From the NCBI GenBank assembly GCA_964523295.1, contig CAZGAH010000040.1, positions 1 through 36,706 on the forward strand: a stretch of DNA of 36,706 nucleotides. Direction: 5' to 3'. Position numbers and translations under genes: made by a program. This DNA is from CAZGAH01 sp964523295 (lineage in GTDB: Bacteria; Desulfobacterota; Desulfovibrionia; Desulfovibrionales; Desulfovibrionaceae). Shown here one piece after another: positions 24,545 to 32,553 of the stretch. The stretch's first letter is position 1; the number at the start of each line of letters is the position of its first letter. The notes under the pieces were generated by a model. It worked only from the letters and a program-made list of their open reading frames with translations. It was not told the origin of the DNA and did not search any database.

Positions 24545-24835
24545 GGATCCAATGGCCGTTCCCAAGCTCTGCGCGGTAGCTCCTTTCCCGCATGGCTGCT
24601 TGAACCGCGGCGGCAGGCCAAGCGCAGTCGGGTCCAGGCCATCGTCGAGTGCTCGGTGTGCGGCGTTTCCATGCAACGTGTCGATAAACTGGTGCAACCA
24701 CTTGGTCTCACGGTGATTTCCAAGTCTCAGGTATCGGAAATGGCCAAGGAGTTGGAACTCGCGGTTGAAGCGTTCCGCTCGCGGCCGCTGAACCAGGGGC
24801 CGTACTCCTCCCTGTGGCTGGACTCGCTGGCGTAG
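24545..24835 (+). pseudogene. Fragment of an IS256-family transposase
   Basis: The frame from about 24566 reads RGSSFPAWLLEPRRQAKRS, then VQAIVECSVCGVSMQRVDKL, VQPLGLTVISKSQVSEMAKE and FRSRPLNQGPY, ending SLWLDSLA at a stop. This matches the conserved middle of IS256-type transposases (KLRxGSYFPxxLEPRRRAE, YVxGVSTRxVdxLV, SKSxVSxLxxxLD, WLDA). A few residues of the preceding part (PMAVPKL) lie in another frame at about 24550, so there is also a frameshift. The C-terminal two thirds with the remaining catalytic residues are missing. The element is dead. Confidence 0.8.
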
Positions 24836-24852
24836 CGCTTTCTCGGCAAAAC

Positions 24853-25890
24853 TCATGGCTGTTCACCCCTTCCGTTTACGGGGTTTACGGGGTTTACGGC
24901 GTACGTCGTGCTCGGCCTTCGCCCTCGGCCACGTCGGTTTTCATCCTGCTCGATGGCGATGAGGCAGGACCGGGCCAACAGCGTTTCCAAGCCGGCCTGA
25001 ACGCTCTCCATGGTGGGATACCTCGACTGGACTGCTCTCAGGGCGTCTCTGCAGGTGAACGTGGCCACGTTCGCCCGCGTCAACCATGCGAGAATTGCCT
25101 TTGCGCACGCTTGCGACGGGTCCGCCCCCATGAACGAGTAGGCGGCCTTGGCGTGCTCAGACAGCGTTGCAGCCAATGACAACGCGGATTCTACGGTCGC
25201 GAGGTCGATAGCATCCCGATGGTCTCCGCCCTGGCAGATGTGGAGTAGGCCGGCCAGCCGGACCGCCTTCCCTGGAAGTTTCCCGCCAAAGTCGGTCATA
25301 TCCCCAAACTCACCGCCGGGCCGGTTCGTTCCGTTCGTTCGTGGGCGTCGGAGTTTCCAAGATGGAGTGCAACAGACGCCCCCATGATGATGCCGCCGTG
25401 AAGGGGACCAGTTCCGGCTCCGCGTCACGGAATCCCAGCAGACTTTCCGGAATGACGTAAAGGAAGCGCCCGACAAGACCATGCCCACGGAATGCAGCGG
25501 TTCCGGCAAAACCTTGTACAACGCTGGGTTGCGGTGAAATGACCATCGTCAACAGCAGATGCCGCAGACAAACGGCGTTCCGCCCGCGTCGGTCAACCAT
25601 GCATGACTCGCCACTGTAAGCCTTGAGGTAGATGTCCAGGTTCGGGATACCATTGCTATATCGCCCCCCGATGGTATCGAAGATGCCGCCCTCGGCCTGC
25701 AATATGCCAAGGGACTCCCCATGCATGGACAACTTCTCGGCCAGGGCTTCCGGCGTCACGTCGTCAATCAGCAACCGGGGCCTTGCCGGAATCTCGGGCA
25801 GCTCCCGCTCAAGTTCTTTGATCTCTTCGGTGATAGCCCGACGCTGGTCTTTGTCAGCGGCCCTTGCCGCTTTGGTGCGCTTGATAGTCA
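24853..25890 (-). pseudogene. DUF3987 (YfjI-family) mobile-element protein, truncated and frameshifted
   Basis: DUF3987 proteins are found in integrated elements and are thought to act in element replication or helicase-like roles. The - strand frame from about 25890 reads KRTKAARAADKDQRRAITEE, PRLLIDDVTPEALAEKLS, LQAEGGIFDTIGGRYSNGIP and GHGLVGRFLYVIPESLLG, all typical DUF3987 segments. It runs out at 25310, while the neighbouring frame continues the protein with GGEFGDMTDFGGKLPGKAVR and LAGLLHICQG to a stop at 24853, so a frameshift lies between about 25320 and 25400. The N-terminal half is missing: the sequence joins an integrase N-terminus at about 25890. The C-terminus carries the repeat NPVNPVNG from three 9-base units. 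Confidence 0.78.
24874..24900. repeat. Three tandem copies of a 9-base unit
   Basis: GTTTACGGG, GTTTACGGG, GTTTACGGC in direct succession. On the - strand they encode Pro-Val-Asn repeats at the C-terminus of the DUF3987 remnant. Confidence 0.9.
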
Positions 25891-26084
25891 CGGGCCTCCC
25901 GAAGGGATATCTCGGGATACGTACCAAGAGAAAGCCGGTTCTCTTTCCCGTTGAACCAGTAGCGCAACCGCCACCACTTACCCCCTGAAGGCGATACCTC
26001 CAGGTAAAGACCTCGATCATCTTTCAACCGGACAACGTTCTTGCCCGGCTTGGTGTTCCTCACTTGGATGTCGGTCAATGGCAT
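25854..26084 (-). pseudogene. N-terminus of a tyrosine integrase (arm-binding domain), truncated
   Basis: Reads MPLTDIQVRNTKPGKNVVRL, then DDRGLYLEVSPSGGKWWRLR and LSLGTYPEISLREAR. This is the DUF4102-type arm DNA-binding domain of P4-like integrases. At about residue 65 (near 25890) the similarity stops and the sequence runs into DUF3987, so the catalytic tyrosine recombinase domain is deleted. It starts 210 bases from the 3' end of tRNA-Ser and points away from it, the usual place for an integrase of an element inserted into a tRNA gene. It could still make a 76-residue DNA-binding peptide, but no recombinase. Confidence 0.82.
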
Positions 26085-26127
26085 GTGATCACCAACCGCT
26101 GAAATGCTCGCTACGCCTGGACTCAGG

Positions 26128-26192
26128 AGTTGTCCGGTGCAAGAGACCGGATAACTCAGAGTTGTCCGGTCTCTTGTCCAGTGTTATCCGGG
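26128..26192. repeat. Cluster of GTTGTCCGG repeats, possible integrase arm sites
   Basis: GTTGTCCGG occurs at 26129-26137 and 26161-26169, its variant GTTATCCGG at 26183-26191, and the inverted form CCGGATAAC at 26147-26155. The second and inverted copies form an 18-bp inverted repeat (26140-26157 with 26159-26176) with one mismatch around a single base. The cluster lies between the integrase start and tRNA-Ser. Confidence 0.6.
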
Positions 26193-26294
26193 ATGTCCCA
26201 GGACAATAATGGACAAGGCTGGACTGTCAATGACTGTCATTTAGCTGTTTTAATTGGGATTTTAGACTTGGCTGGGCGGGCTTGGACTAAGGTT

Positions 26295-26384
26295 TGGCGG
26301 AGGGAGAGGGATTTGAACCCCCGGACGGGTTACCCCGTCAGTGGTTTTCAAGACCACCGCCTTAAGCCACTCGGCCATCCCTCC
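26295..26384 (-). tRNA. tRNA-Ser (anticodon TGA)
   Basis: On the - strand: acceptor GGAGGGA paired with TCCCTCC, D arm GGCCGAGTGGCTTAAGGC, anticodon stem GTGGT/ACCAC with loop CTTGAAA (anticodon TGA), long variable arm GACGGGGTAACCCCGTC typical of serine tRNA, T loop GGTTCAAATCC, discriminator G and an encoded CCA. The size is 90 nt. Its 3' end faces the integrase remnant. Confidence 0.95.
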
Positions 26385-26459
26385 GCGACGGTGCTTATGG
26401 TAAGCAGAAATGAAGAAAAAGAAAAGCGCGACGTTGGGGGGGCAGAGGGGGCGCGTGGT

Positions 26460-27296
26460 TTATGGTATCGGGTCTGCGCCGCGGCGCAGCAGCCAGGCTG
26501 CGCACTCGATATTCGATTCCAGAATCCGGCACTCCTCGGCCTGGGTCTCGATATACGCGGCAAGCTCGGCCCGAAGTTCGGGATGCTCCTGCGCCAGCTC
26601 GGCGGCGCGGCGTTCCAGCCGTTCGGTATACAGGCGATTCTGCTCTTGCTGGGCCGCGGGCGGGTGGATGCGTTCGGCAAGGATGCTGTCTCCGCGGGCG
26701 GTGAGCTTCGCCAGCGTAGCCGAGCGCTGATTGAGCGTGGCGTAGCCGTGGAAGCTGACGGTCGCGTCCAGGGCATAGCCGTCGTCCACGCAGATGAGAC
26801 CTCCTGGCCGTACGCAACGGCGCAGTGCGGTCATGGTCTCGTCGAGCGCGCCCAGGGCCTCGCCCACGGCGACGTAGAGGACGATATCCCAGGCGCCGCC
26901 TCGCTGGGTTACGGCTGCCAGGTCGGCCACGTGAAAGCGGCAACGTTCGTCGAGTCCGGCGACCGCGGCACGGCGCTGCGCCTCTGCCACAAAGGGGGCG
27001 AAGCCGTCGAAGCCGGTGACGCCGGCCACGCAATCGGGGAAGGCCCGGGCCACGGCCAGGCTCACAGCCCCTTTGCCGCATCCGAGGTCCAGCACCTGCG
27101 CCGACGGCGGCAAATCCGCCTGGCGCAGCAGCGAAACGACCTCGTCGGGGGCACCGCCCAGGGCGAAGAAGTCTTGCAACAGGAAATCGAGATGGGGCAG
27201 GAGCTTCAGGCTGACATTGAAGCAGGAGGCCAGCGCGGCGTCGTCAGGTCGGGGGAAGGAGTCGTCGTGCCCGGTGCGTGGCATGAGGGGCCTCAT
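26460..27296 (-). CDS. SAM-dependent methyltransferase, class I
   Basis: Rossmann-fold methyltransferase of unknown substrate. Motif I is VLDLGCGKGAVSLAVAR near residue 75, an acidic residue follows in GVTGFDGFAPFV, and the motif IV-like segment is GGAWDIVLYVAVGEALG, with LRRCVRPGGLICVDDGY later. The C-terminal 90 residues are helical and charged (QEQNRLYTERLERRAAEL). Similar proteins include ubiE/cyclopropane-type enzymes, but nothing fixes the substrate. Two starts are close: ATG 27296 and ATG 27284; neither has a strong ribosome site. The frame is open to 27542 but that overlaps the foldase gene end and is not conserved-looking. It ends about 75 bases from tRNA-Ser. Confidence 0.82.
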   Translation of the reverse strand: MRPLMPRTGHDDSFPRPDDAALASCFNVSLKLLPHLDFLLQDFFALGGAPDEVVSLLRQADLPPSAQVLDLGCGKGAVSLAVARAFPDCVAGVTGFDGFAPFVAEAQRRAAVAGLDERCRFHVADLAAVTQRGGAWDIVLYVAVGEALGALDETMTALRRCVRPGGLICVDDGYALDATVSFHGYATLNQRSATLAKLTARGDSILAERIHPPAAQQEQNRLYTERLERRAAELAQEHPELRAELAAYIETQAEECRILESNIECAAWLLRRGADPIP

Positions 27297-27374
27297 TGGC
27301 CAGATGCGTTTTCGGTATATCGCGGCGACCGCTTCAGGCCGATCCGGGCAGGGCAGGGGGCCTGCACCGGGTAA

Positions 27375-27403
27375 CGCCCGCGCCGGTGATACCGGCGCGG
27401 GCG
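27375..27403 (-). terminator. Strong GC hairpin after the foldase gene
   Basis: Perfect 12-bp stem CGCCCGCGCCGG / CCGGCGCGGGCG with a 5-base loop, 7 bases downstream of the - strand foldase stop. There is no T run on that strand, so it may protect the 3' end or act with Rho. Confidence 0.5.
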
Positions 27404-27409
27404 TGGCAT

Positions 27410-29299
27410 TTACTGGAGTATCTTGTCGTTGACCATTTCCAGGGTCGCGGTTTCGCGCAGACTTTCGATCATGGCCTGGAACAGTTCGTTGCGTTTTCCT
27501 TGGAGGATGTATTGCATCCAGCGGCCCTTGTCCCGGTCCCACTGCTCGGCGGCAGGCGGGATGCGCTCCTGAACCCGGGCGATGATGCAGGCGTCGTCCG
27601 TGACGTAATTTTTGGGCAACCAGGTGTCCATTTGCGTGGCGAATGCGTCCTTGGGGAGTTCCAGGTTGTAGCCCAGGTTGGGGATGAAGCCCTGTCGCCC
27701 GAAGGGGTCGCTGGTATTCATCCTGGCCTTGAATTCGTCGGGGAGCTTGCCGTCCTTAGCAGCGGCCAGCAGTTCGTCGGCCTTCTGCTGCGCGCGCTGC
27801 ATGGCCTTCTCATGCTTGATCGACTCCACGATTCGGGTCTGGACCTGCTCCAGGGTCTGGTATTCCTCGGGCTTGACGGCAATGACCTTGGCCAGCATGT
27901 AGCCGTCGGTCAATGGCAGGGGTGAGTCCGTGACCTGTCCGCTGCGCATGGCGAAGAGGTCGTCGAGCACCTGGGCCTCGATGCCGAAGAGCTTTCCGGC
28001 CTGGTCCTTGGAGAATTCCTCGCTGCGGTGCAGCTCCATGGTGAAGGTCTCGGCCACCTTGGGCAGATCGGTGCCGGTAATGACCTGCTCGGTGGCGGAG
28101 TCGACCGTATCGGCGAGCGTATCGGCGGCGATGTCCTCGGCCAGGCGCTTGCGGATTTCCTCTTTGACCTCGGCCAGGGGCTTGACGCCCTCTGGCTTGC
28201 GTTCTTCGATAAGCAGAATATGCCAGCCAAAGGGAGTCTGGATCGGATCGCCGAGCTTTCCGGGCTCCAGGGCGAAGGCGAGGGTTTCGAATTCCTCGAC
28301 CATCTGCCCGCGTCCGAACCAGCCCAGCTCGCCGCCCTGCTCCTTGCTGCCCGTATCGTCGGAGGCCTCTTTGGCCACGGCGGCGAAGTCCTCGCCGGCC
28401 TGGATGCGCGCCTTCAGGGCATCGATTTTTTCCCGGCCTTTCTGCACGTCCGCGTCCGTGGGATTCTGGGGCAGACGGACCAGGATATGGCGACCGCGCA
28501 CCTGCTCCTCCTGCGTGAACTCGTTCGAATTGGCCTCGTAAAACCCGGCAATGGCCTCGTCGGCGACCTTGGCCTTGGCGGCCAGGGCTGCCGGCGTGAA
28601 CAGCAGATATTCGATCTGCAGGCGGGCGGGAACCTTGAACGTTTCCTTCCGCTCGTCGTAGAAGGCGCGTATCTCCTCGGGCGTCGGGGTGATGGTGTCG
28701 GCGAATTCCGAGGCCTTGAGCTTCAGGTAGGCGATCTTGAGCTGTTCGCCCGCGAAGTCATACATCACGCGGGCCTCGGCCTCGCTGATGCGGGCCGGAA
28801 GGCCGGTGTATTCCTGGAGCTTGCGCATGACCACGGAGAACTCCATGTCCTGCTCGAATTCCCCGGTGCTGATGCTCTGATTGGCCAGGATGCGGCGGTA
28901 TATCTCGGGGTCGAAGCGCTTGTTCTCCCCCTGGAAGGCGGGGATCAAGCTGATTTCCTTGCGGACCTCGAAGGGCGAGGCGGTGATGTTGAGCCGTTTC
29001 GCCTCGGCCCGGAGGAGCTTGTCGTTGATGATCTGACTGAAGACCTGGCGTTTGAGTTCGGGCTCGTTCAGGTCCTCCGGTTTGAGATTGGGGCGCGTGC
29101 GGCGCAGATTTTCCAAAAACCGGTCATAGGCTTTTCCGAATTCCTGAATCGGAATCGGCTCGTCGTTGACGTAGGCCAGCACCGTAACCTGGTCGCCCTG
29201 TTGCGTTCCCACGCCCCAGAAAACGAAGACGACGATGATCAAGCCGAACAGGACTTTGATTCCCCAGGATTCGGCACTTTTTCGGATGGCGTCTAGCAT
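27410..29299 (-). CDS. Periplasmic PpiD/SurA-like peptidyl-prolyl isomerase
   Basis: Membrane-anchored chaperone and parvulin-type prolyl isomerase for secreted and outer membrane proteins. The N-terminus MLDAIRKSAESWGIKVLFGL leads into one membrane helix ending VVFVFWGVG, as in PpiD. A SurA_N-type chaperone domain follows (about residues 40-240: FSQIINDKLLRAEAKRL). A PPIC rotamase domain spans about 265-365 (RGRHILVRLP, ELGWFGRGQMVEEFE, GDPIQTPFGWHILLIEER). The C-terminal part is again helical chaperone-like. The length of 629 residues matches PpiD (about 620). It lies 29 bases downstream of the aconitase stop and is probably cotranscribed with it. Confidence 0.9.
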   Translation of the reverse strand: MLDAIRKSAESWGIKVLFGLIIVVFVFWGVGTQQGDQVTVLAYVNDEPIPIQEFGKAYDRFLENLRRTRPNLKPEDLNEPELKRQVFSQIINDKLLRAEAKRLNITASPFEVRKEISLIPAFQGENKRFDPEIYRRILANQSISTGEFEQDMEFSVVMRKLQEYTGLPARISEAEARVMYDFAGEQLKIAYLKLKASEFADTITPTPEEIRAFYDERKETFKVPARLQIEYLLFTPAALAAKAKVADEAIAGFYEANSNEFTQEEQVRGRHILVRLPQNPTDADVQKGREKIDALKARIQAGEDFAAVAKEASDDTGSKEQGGELGWFGRGQMVEEFETLAFALEPGKLGDPIQTPFGWHILLIEERKPEGVKPLAEVKEEIRKRLAEDIAADTLADTVDSATEQVITGTDLPKVAETFTMELHRSEEFSKDQAGKLFGIEAQVLDDLFAMRSGQVTDSPLPLTDGYMLAKVIAVKPEEYQTLEQVQTRIVESIKHEKAMQRAQQKADELLAAAKDGKLPDEFKARMNTSDPFGRQGFIPNLGYNLELPKDAFATQMDTWLPKNYVTDDACIIARVQERIPPAAEQWDRDKGRWMQYILQGKRNELFQAMIESLRETATLEMVNDKILQ

Positions 29300-29328
29300 G
29301 GCTGCTCCATTGGTTCGACGACGGAAAT

Positions 29329-31095
29329 TCAGGCTCGTCTGCTGCGTACAAAATTCAACAGACCGCCAGCTTGAATAATGGCAAGTTCATGTTCCGTCAA
29401 ATCATTTGTGACCGGAACAGGATTGGCGCCGCTGACGGCCATGTCCACGACGCCGCCGGGGGTGATGTCCCTGGCCGGGATGGCTACGCTGTCGCCCTGC
29501 TGCAGGCGGTCGTAGTCCTCAGGGCTGACCAGCAGCAGTGGCAGGATGCCGAGGTTGACGAGATTGGCCCGATGGATCCGGGCCATGGACTTGGCGACCA
29601 CCGCCGCGACGCCCAGATGGCGGGGGCCCAGTGCGGCGTGTTCGCGGCTCGATCCCTGCCCGTAGTTTTCGCCGCCAAGGATGATGCCCGCGGGATACCC
29701 GGAGGCGGCCCTGATCCGTTTGACGAAGGTATCATCCACGCGGTTGAAGATGTATTCGCTGATTGCCGGGATGTTCGAGCGCAGGGCGGTGATCTGCGCC
29801 CCGGCCGGCAGAATGTGGTCCGTCGTGATGTTGTCCCCGGTCTTGAGCTGGACGGTGGTGGCGATTTCTTCCGGCAGCGGCAGGAACTGCTCGAGCGCGA
29901 CGNNNNNNNNNNCCAGATAGACCTGGGCGTCCTGGGTGCCGCTGCGGCCTTCGAAATTGCGGTTGAAGGTCCGGGCGCTCACCCCGGCCGAGACCGGCGA
30001 ACCGCCCATGCCGATGCAGGGGCCGCACGTGCATTCTAGCAGGCGCGCGCCCGAGTCGAGTATCGCGTCCAGCATTCCGCCGGCAACGAGCATTTTCAGC
30101 ACCTGTCTGGAGCCCGGGGAGACGAGCACGTCGGTTGCGGGGTTGACGGTCTGGCCCTGAAAGACCTCCGCCACGGCGGCCAGGTCGGCATAGGAGGAGT
30201 TGGTGCAGGAGCCGATGGCGACCTGATCGACCTTCATACCGGCCAGCTGGGCCACAGGCACGACGCGGTCCGGCATGTGCGGCTGCGCGGCCAGCGGGAC
30301 CAGTGTGGACAGATCAATGCGAATCTCGTCGTCGTACGTGGCGTCCGCGTCGGCCTGAAGCGGCTCGTAGTCGTCGGGCCGGCCCATGGCGGTAAGGAAG
30401 GCCTCGGTCTGCGCGTCGCTGGGAAAAACCGAGGTCGTGGCCCCGAGTTCGGCGCCCATGTTGGTGATGGTGGCCCGCTCGGGCACGGACAGGGTGGCCA
30501 CGCCCGGTCCTGCGTATTCCATGACCTTGCCCACGCCGCCCTTGACCGAGAGCAGGCCCAGCAGATGGAGGATGATGTCCTTGGCCGCGGCCCAGCCGGT
30601 CAGGGCGCCCTCCAGCCAGACCCGGACGACCTTGGGCATGGACAGGGTGTAGGGTTCGCCGGCCATAGCCAGGGCCACGGACAGACCGCCCGCGCCGATG
30701 GCCAGGGAGCCGACGCCGCCGGCCGTGGGTGTGTGACTGTCCGAGCCGATGAGCGTCCTGCCGGGGCGGGCGAAGTTTTCCAGATGCAGCTGATGGCAGA
30801 TGCCCGTCCCTGGCGGGGAAAAGATCATGCCGTATTTTCTGGCCACGCTGCGCAGGTAACGGTGGTCGTCGGGGTTGCGAAAGCCCATCTGCAGGGTGTT
30901 GTGGTCCACGTAGCTGACCGACAACTCGGTCCTGACCCGGTCCACGCCCAGGGCCTCGAACTGGAGGAAGGCCATGGTGCCGGTGGCGTCCTGGGTCAGG
31001 GTCTGGTCGATCGCAAGGCGGATCTCGGAACCCGGGGTCATCTCGCCGTCGACAAGGTGGGCGGCGATGATCTTCTGCGTGAGGTTCATGGACAT
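29329..31095 (-). CDS. acn: Aconitate hydratase, interrupted by an assembly gap
   Basis: [4Fe-4S] enzyme that interconverts citrate and isocitrate. Family features: LIGSDSHTPTAGGVGSLAIG, the cluster cysteines in AIGSCTNSSYADLA and ECTCGPCIGMGGSP, NRNFEGRSGTQDAQVYL, then after the gap LKTGDNITTDHILPAGAQ and GENYGQGSSREHAALGPRHL of the swivelling domain. The N run at 29903-29912 keeps the frame, but the sequence that normally connects VYL to the linker (starting V-S-P-E) is missing, so the gap probably hides roughly 50 codons. With them the enzyme would be near 640 residues, the usual size for this short aconitase type. The ATG at 31095 follows AAGGAGA seven bases upstream. Confidence 0.93.
   Translation of the reverse strand: MSMNLTQKIIAAHLVDGEMTPGSEIRLAIDQTLTQDATGTMAFLQFEALGVDRVRTELSVSYVDHNTLQMGFRNPDDHRYLRSVARKYGMIFSPPGTGICHQLHLENFARPGRTLIGSDSHTPTAGGVGSLAIGAGGLSVALAMAGEPYTLSMPKVVRVWLEGALTGWAAAKDIILHLLGLLSVKGGVGKVMEYAGPGVATLSVPERATITNMGAELGATTSVFPSDAQTEAFLTAMGRPDDYEPLQADADATYDDEIRIDLSTLVPLAAQPHMPDRVVPVAQLAGMKVDQVAIGSCTNSSYADLAAVAEVFQGQTVNPATDVLVSPGSRQVLKMLVAGGMLDAILDSGARLLECTCGPCIGMGGSPVSAGVSARTFNRNFEGRSGTQDAQVYLXXXXVALEQFLPLPEEIATTVQLKTGDNITTDHILPAGAQITALRSNIPAISEYIFNRVDDTFVKRIRAASGYPAGIILGGENYGQGSSREHAALGPRHLGVAAVVAKSMARIHRANLVNLGILPLLLVSPEDYDRLQQGDSVAIPARDITPGGVVDMAVSGANPVPVTNDLTEHELAIIQAGGLLNFVRSRRA
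29903..29912. other. Assembly gap (10 N) inside aconitase
   Basis: Ten N between ...GCGACG and CCAGAT.... Unlike the other two gaps, the flanks do not overlap, and a conserved part of the protein is missing, so this gap represents real unread sequence, perhaps 100-200 bases. Confidence 0.8.
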
Positions 31096-31151
31096 GCTCG
31101 GTCTCCTTGAGGGGCGCCGCGCGCGGGCGGCAAGGGAAGTCGAATGGCGGA

Positions 31152-31466
31152 TCAGCAGACGTCAGGGCGGCGTTTGGCCTCGTGCGCCGCGAAGAGTCGT
31201 TCGTCGTCCAGGGCCATCCGCATCCGCTTGATTCGGTTGCGGACCATGATCATCTCGGTTTCCTTGGCCAGCTTGGCCGTCTGCGCCTTGAATATCTCGG
31301 CGGCGAAGCACTTGCCCGCTGCGGTGTCTTCCGTGGCGCGAAGCTCTTTCACCTTGCGCACGAGCAGGTCGAGCTCGACCGCGAGGCCGTCCAGCTGGAC
31401 CTGCAGGGATTCGGGGGTGTCGAGTTCATGGGATGCGGATTCGGCGTCGTGTCTGTTTTCCATCAT
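31152..31466 (-). CDS. Small coiled-coil hypothetical protein
   Basis: A 104-residue protein with no family I recognise. Residues about 18-95 form a charged helix with heptad character (LQVQLDGLAVELDLLVRKVK and later MIMVRNRIKRMRMALDDER), so it is likely a soluble coiled coil. One cysteine is near the middle and one is the last residue. The ATG at 31466 has AGGAAA eight to ten bases upstream and overlaps the 3' end of the EPSP synthase-like frame by 41 bases, which suggests coupled translation. Aconitase follows about 56 bases downstream on the same strand. Confidence 0.65.
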   Translation of the reverse strand: MMENRHDAESASHELDTPESLQVQLDGLAVELDLLVRKVKELRATEDTAAGKCFAAEIFKAQTAKLAKETEMIMVRNRIKRMRMALDDERLFAAHEAKRRPDVC

Positions 31467-32553
31467 CGTTCGTTTCCTGGGTGGGCTTGGGCCCGAGGTC
31501 TCGGACCGGACCGGGGAGACGGTTGTAAAGGGACCAGAACCATGGGAGCAGCTCGGACAGACTGCCCGGGTTGGCCAAGGCGTCGCCCGGCCGGGCCAGC
31601 GCGGCCAGGGCGTAGATCATGGACCACGTCGGGCCCGGGCTGGGCCAGGGGGCGAGCCCCTCACGCTCAAGGCGCTCGGCCGCAGCCTGGACGACTGCCC
31701 GGCCGCCCTCGACCTGCGTTTCGAAGTCGAGACGATCAATGAGCTCCGTTCCGGTCTGGCAAGCCTCGGTGGTCGGGTCAAAGGGCGCCAGCGTGGCCGG
31801 AACGCCCCGGCCGGCCAGAGCCGCGGCAAGCGCCAAAGCCAATGGCAGATACTCGGGATACTCGCTGAAGTCCAGCATCGGCGACCCACTTGGCGCGCCA
31901 GCGGCCGCGGCGAGGCCCTCGGGGGTGACATTCACCTCCAGGCCGGCGGCCCGGAGCAGCGCGAGGCCGGCGGCGTGTTGCGTCGAATCGGCAGGCCAGG
32001 CGCAGCGCAGGGCCACGCGGCTCTCGGGCTCGGGCCGGAAGGCGGGCATGGCCAGCAGCAGCGCCGAGAGAACCGGGTCCGGGCCGATCTCGGTCTGCTT
32101 CGGCAGTCTGACTGGCCCGGCCGGGACGACCAGTCGGTCGGATTCGAGCTGCGCGTCGATGCGCGCCAGTCGCAGCATGCGGATGGCCGGGGCCAGCGCC
32201 GCGCCCAGGATGCTGTCGCCAGGCCAGCGCAGGGTCAGGCCGCGCGGGTAGGATGGCGCAGCCACGGCGAAGGCAAGGGCCAGCTCCGGGGGCGCGTCCG
32301 CGGCCAGGAAAATTTCGTCAGGCGCGACGCCCGAGCACTCGATCCGGGCTGGCAGCCCCGTGCCCTTTGGCGCGACCGAGGCCATGCGCGCTCCGAGCTG
32401 CGGCGCAAGACGCTTGAGCGCCGAGAGGTCGGCGTTCTTGAGCGCGGCCGATCCTGTGAGGCGCATGGCGGCCGGGCCGGCTGCGGCAAGGGCCAGGATC
32501 AGGCAGCAGTTGAGCAGGTCCTGGCCAATGAAGACGGCATGGCCGTGTGGTTC
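31426..32553 (-). CDS. aroA: EPSP synthase-like protein (divergent AroA), frame entered from the chorismate mutase gene
   Basis: Resembles 3-phosphoshikimate 1-carboxyvinyltransferase of the shikimate pathway. The pattern is visible in LNCCLILALAAAGPAAMRLT, ILGAALAPAIRMLRLARIDA, SALLLAMPAF and LDFSEYPEYLPLALALAAAL, which lie where AroA has its domain repeats and the D-x-N-D-x-P-D active-site segment. Canonical motifs (GDKS, GNAGT, and the catalytic aspartate of the P-D segment) are not present in recognisable form, so activity is uncertain. The first ATG is at 32466, but related-looking sequence (HAVFIGQDLLNCC) continues upstream to about 32553 without any ATG, GTG or TTG. This implies entry by a frameshift from the chorismate mutase frame, or a sequence error. 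The stop at 31426 lies inside the next gene start. Confidence 0.7.
   Translation of the reverse strand, partial: EPHGHAVFIGQDLLNCCLILALAAAGPAAMRLTGSAALKNADLSALKRLAPQLGARMASVAPKGTGLPARIECSGVAPDEIFLAADAPPELALAFAVAAPSYPRGLTLRWPGDSILGAALAPAIRMLRLARIDAQLESDRLVVPAGPVRLPKQTEIGPDPVLSALLLAMPAFRPEPESRVALRCAWPADSTQHAAGLALLRAAGLEVNVTPEGLAAAAGAPSGSPMLDFSEYPEYLPLALALAAALAGRGVPATLAPFDPTTEACQTGTELIDRLDFETQVEGGRAVVQAAAERLEREGLAPWPSPGPTWSMIYALAALARPGDALANPGSLSELLPWFWSLYNRLPGPVRDLGPKPTQETNDDGKQTRRRIRIP

Noticed and set aside
24867..24900. Tandem units as a CRISPR or iteron array
   Set aside because: Units are 9 bases without spacers and encode an in-frame protein repeat; this is a simple coding repeat.
26435..26456. 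G-rich stretch near the methyltransferase stop as a G-quadruplex
   Set aside because: Only two clear G runs are present; four are needed, so a quadruplex is not supported.
28028..29296. Open frame of about 420 codons on the + strand opposite the PpiD-like gene
   Set aside because: Leu/Gly/Asp-rich shadow of a clear foldase gene.
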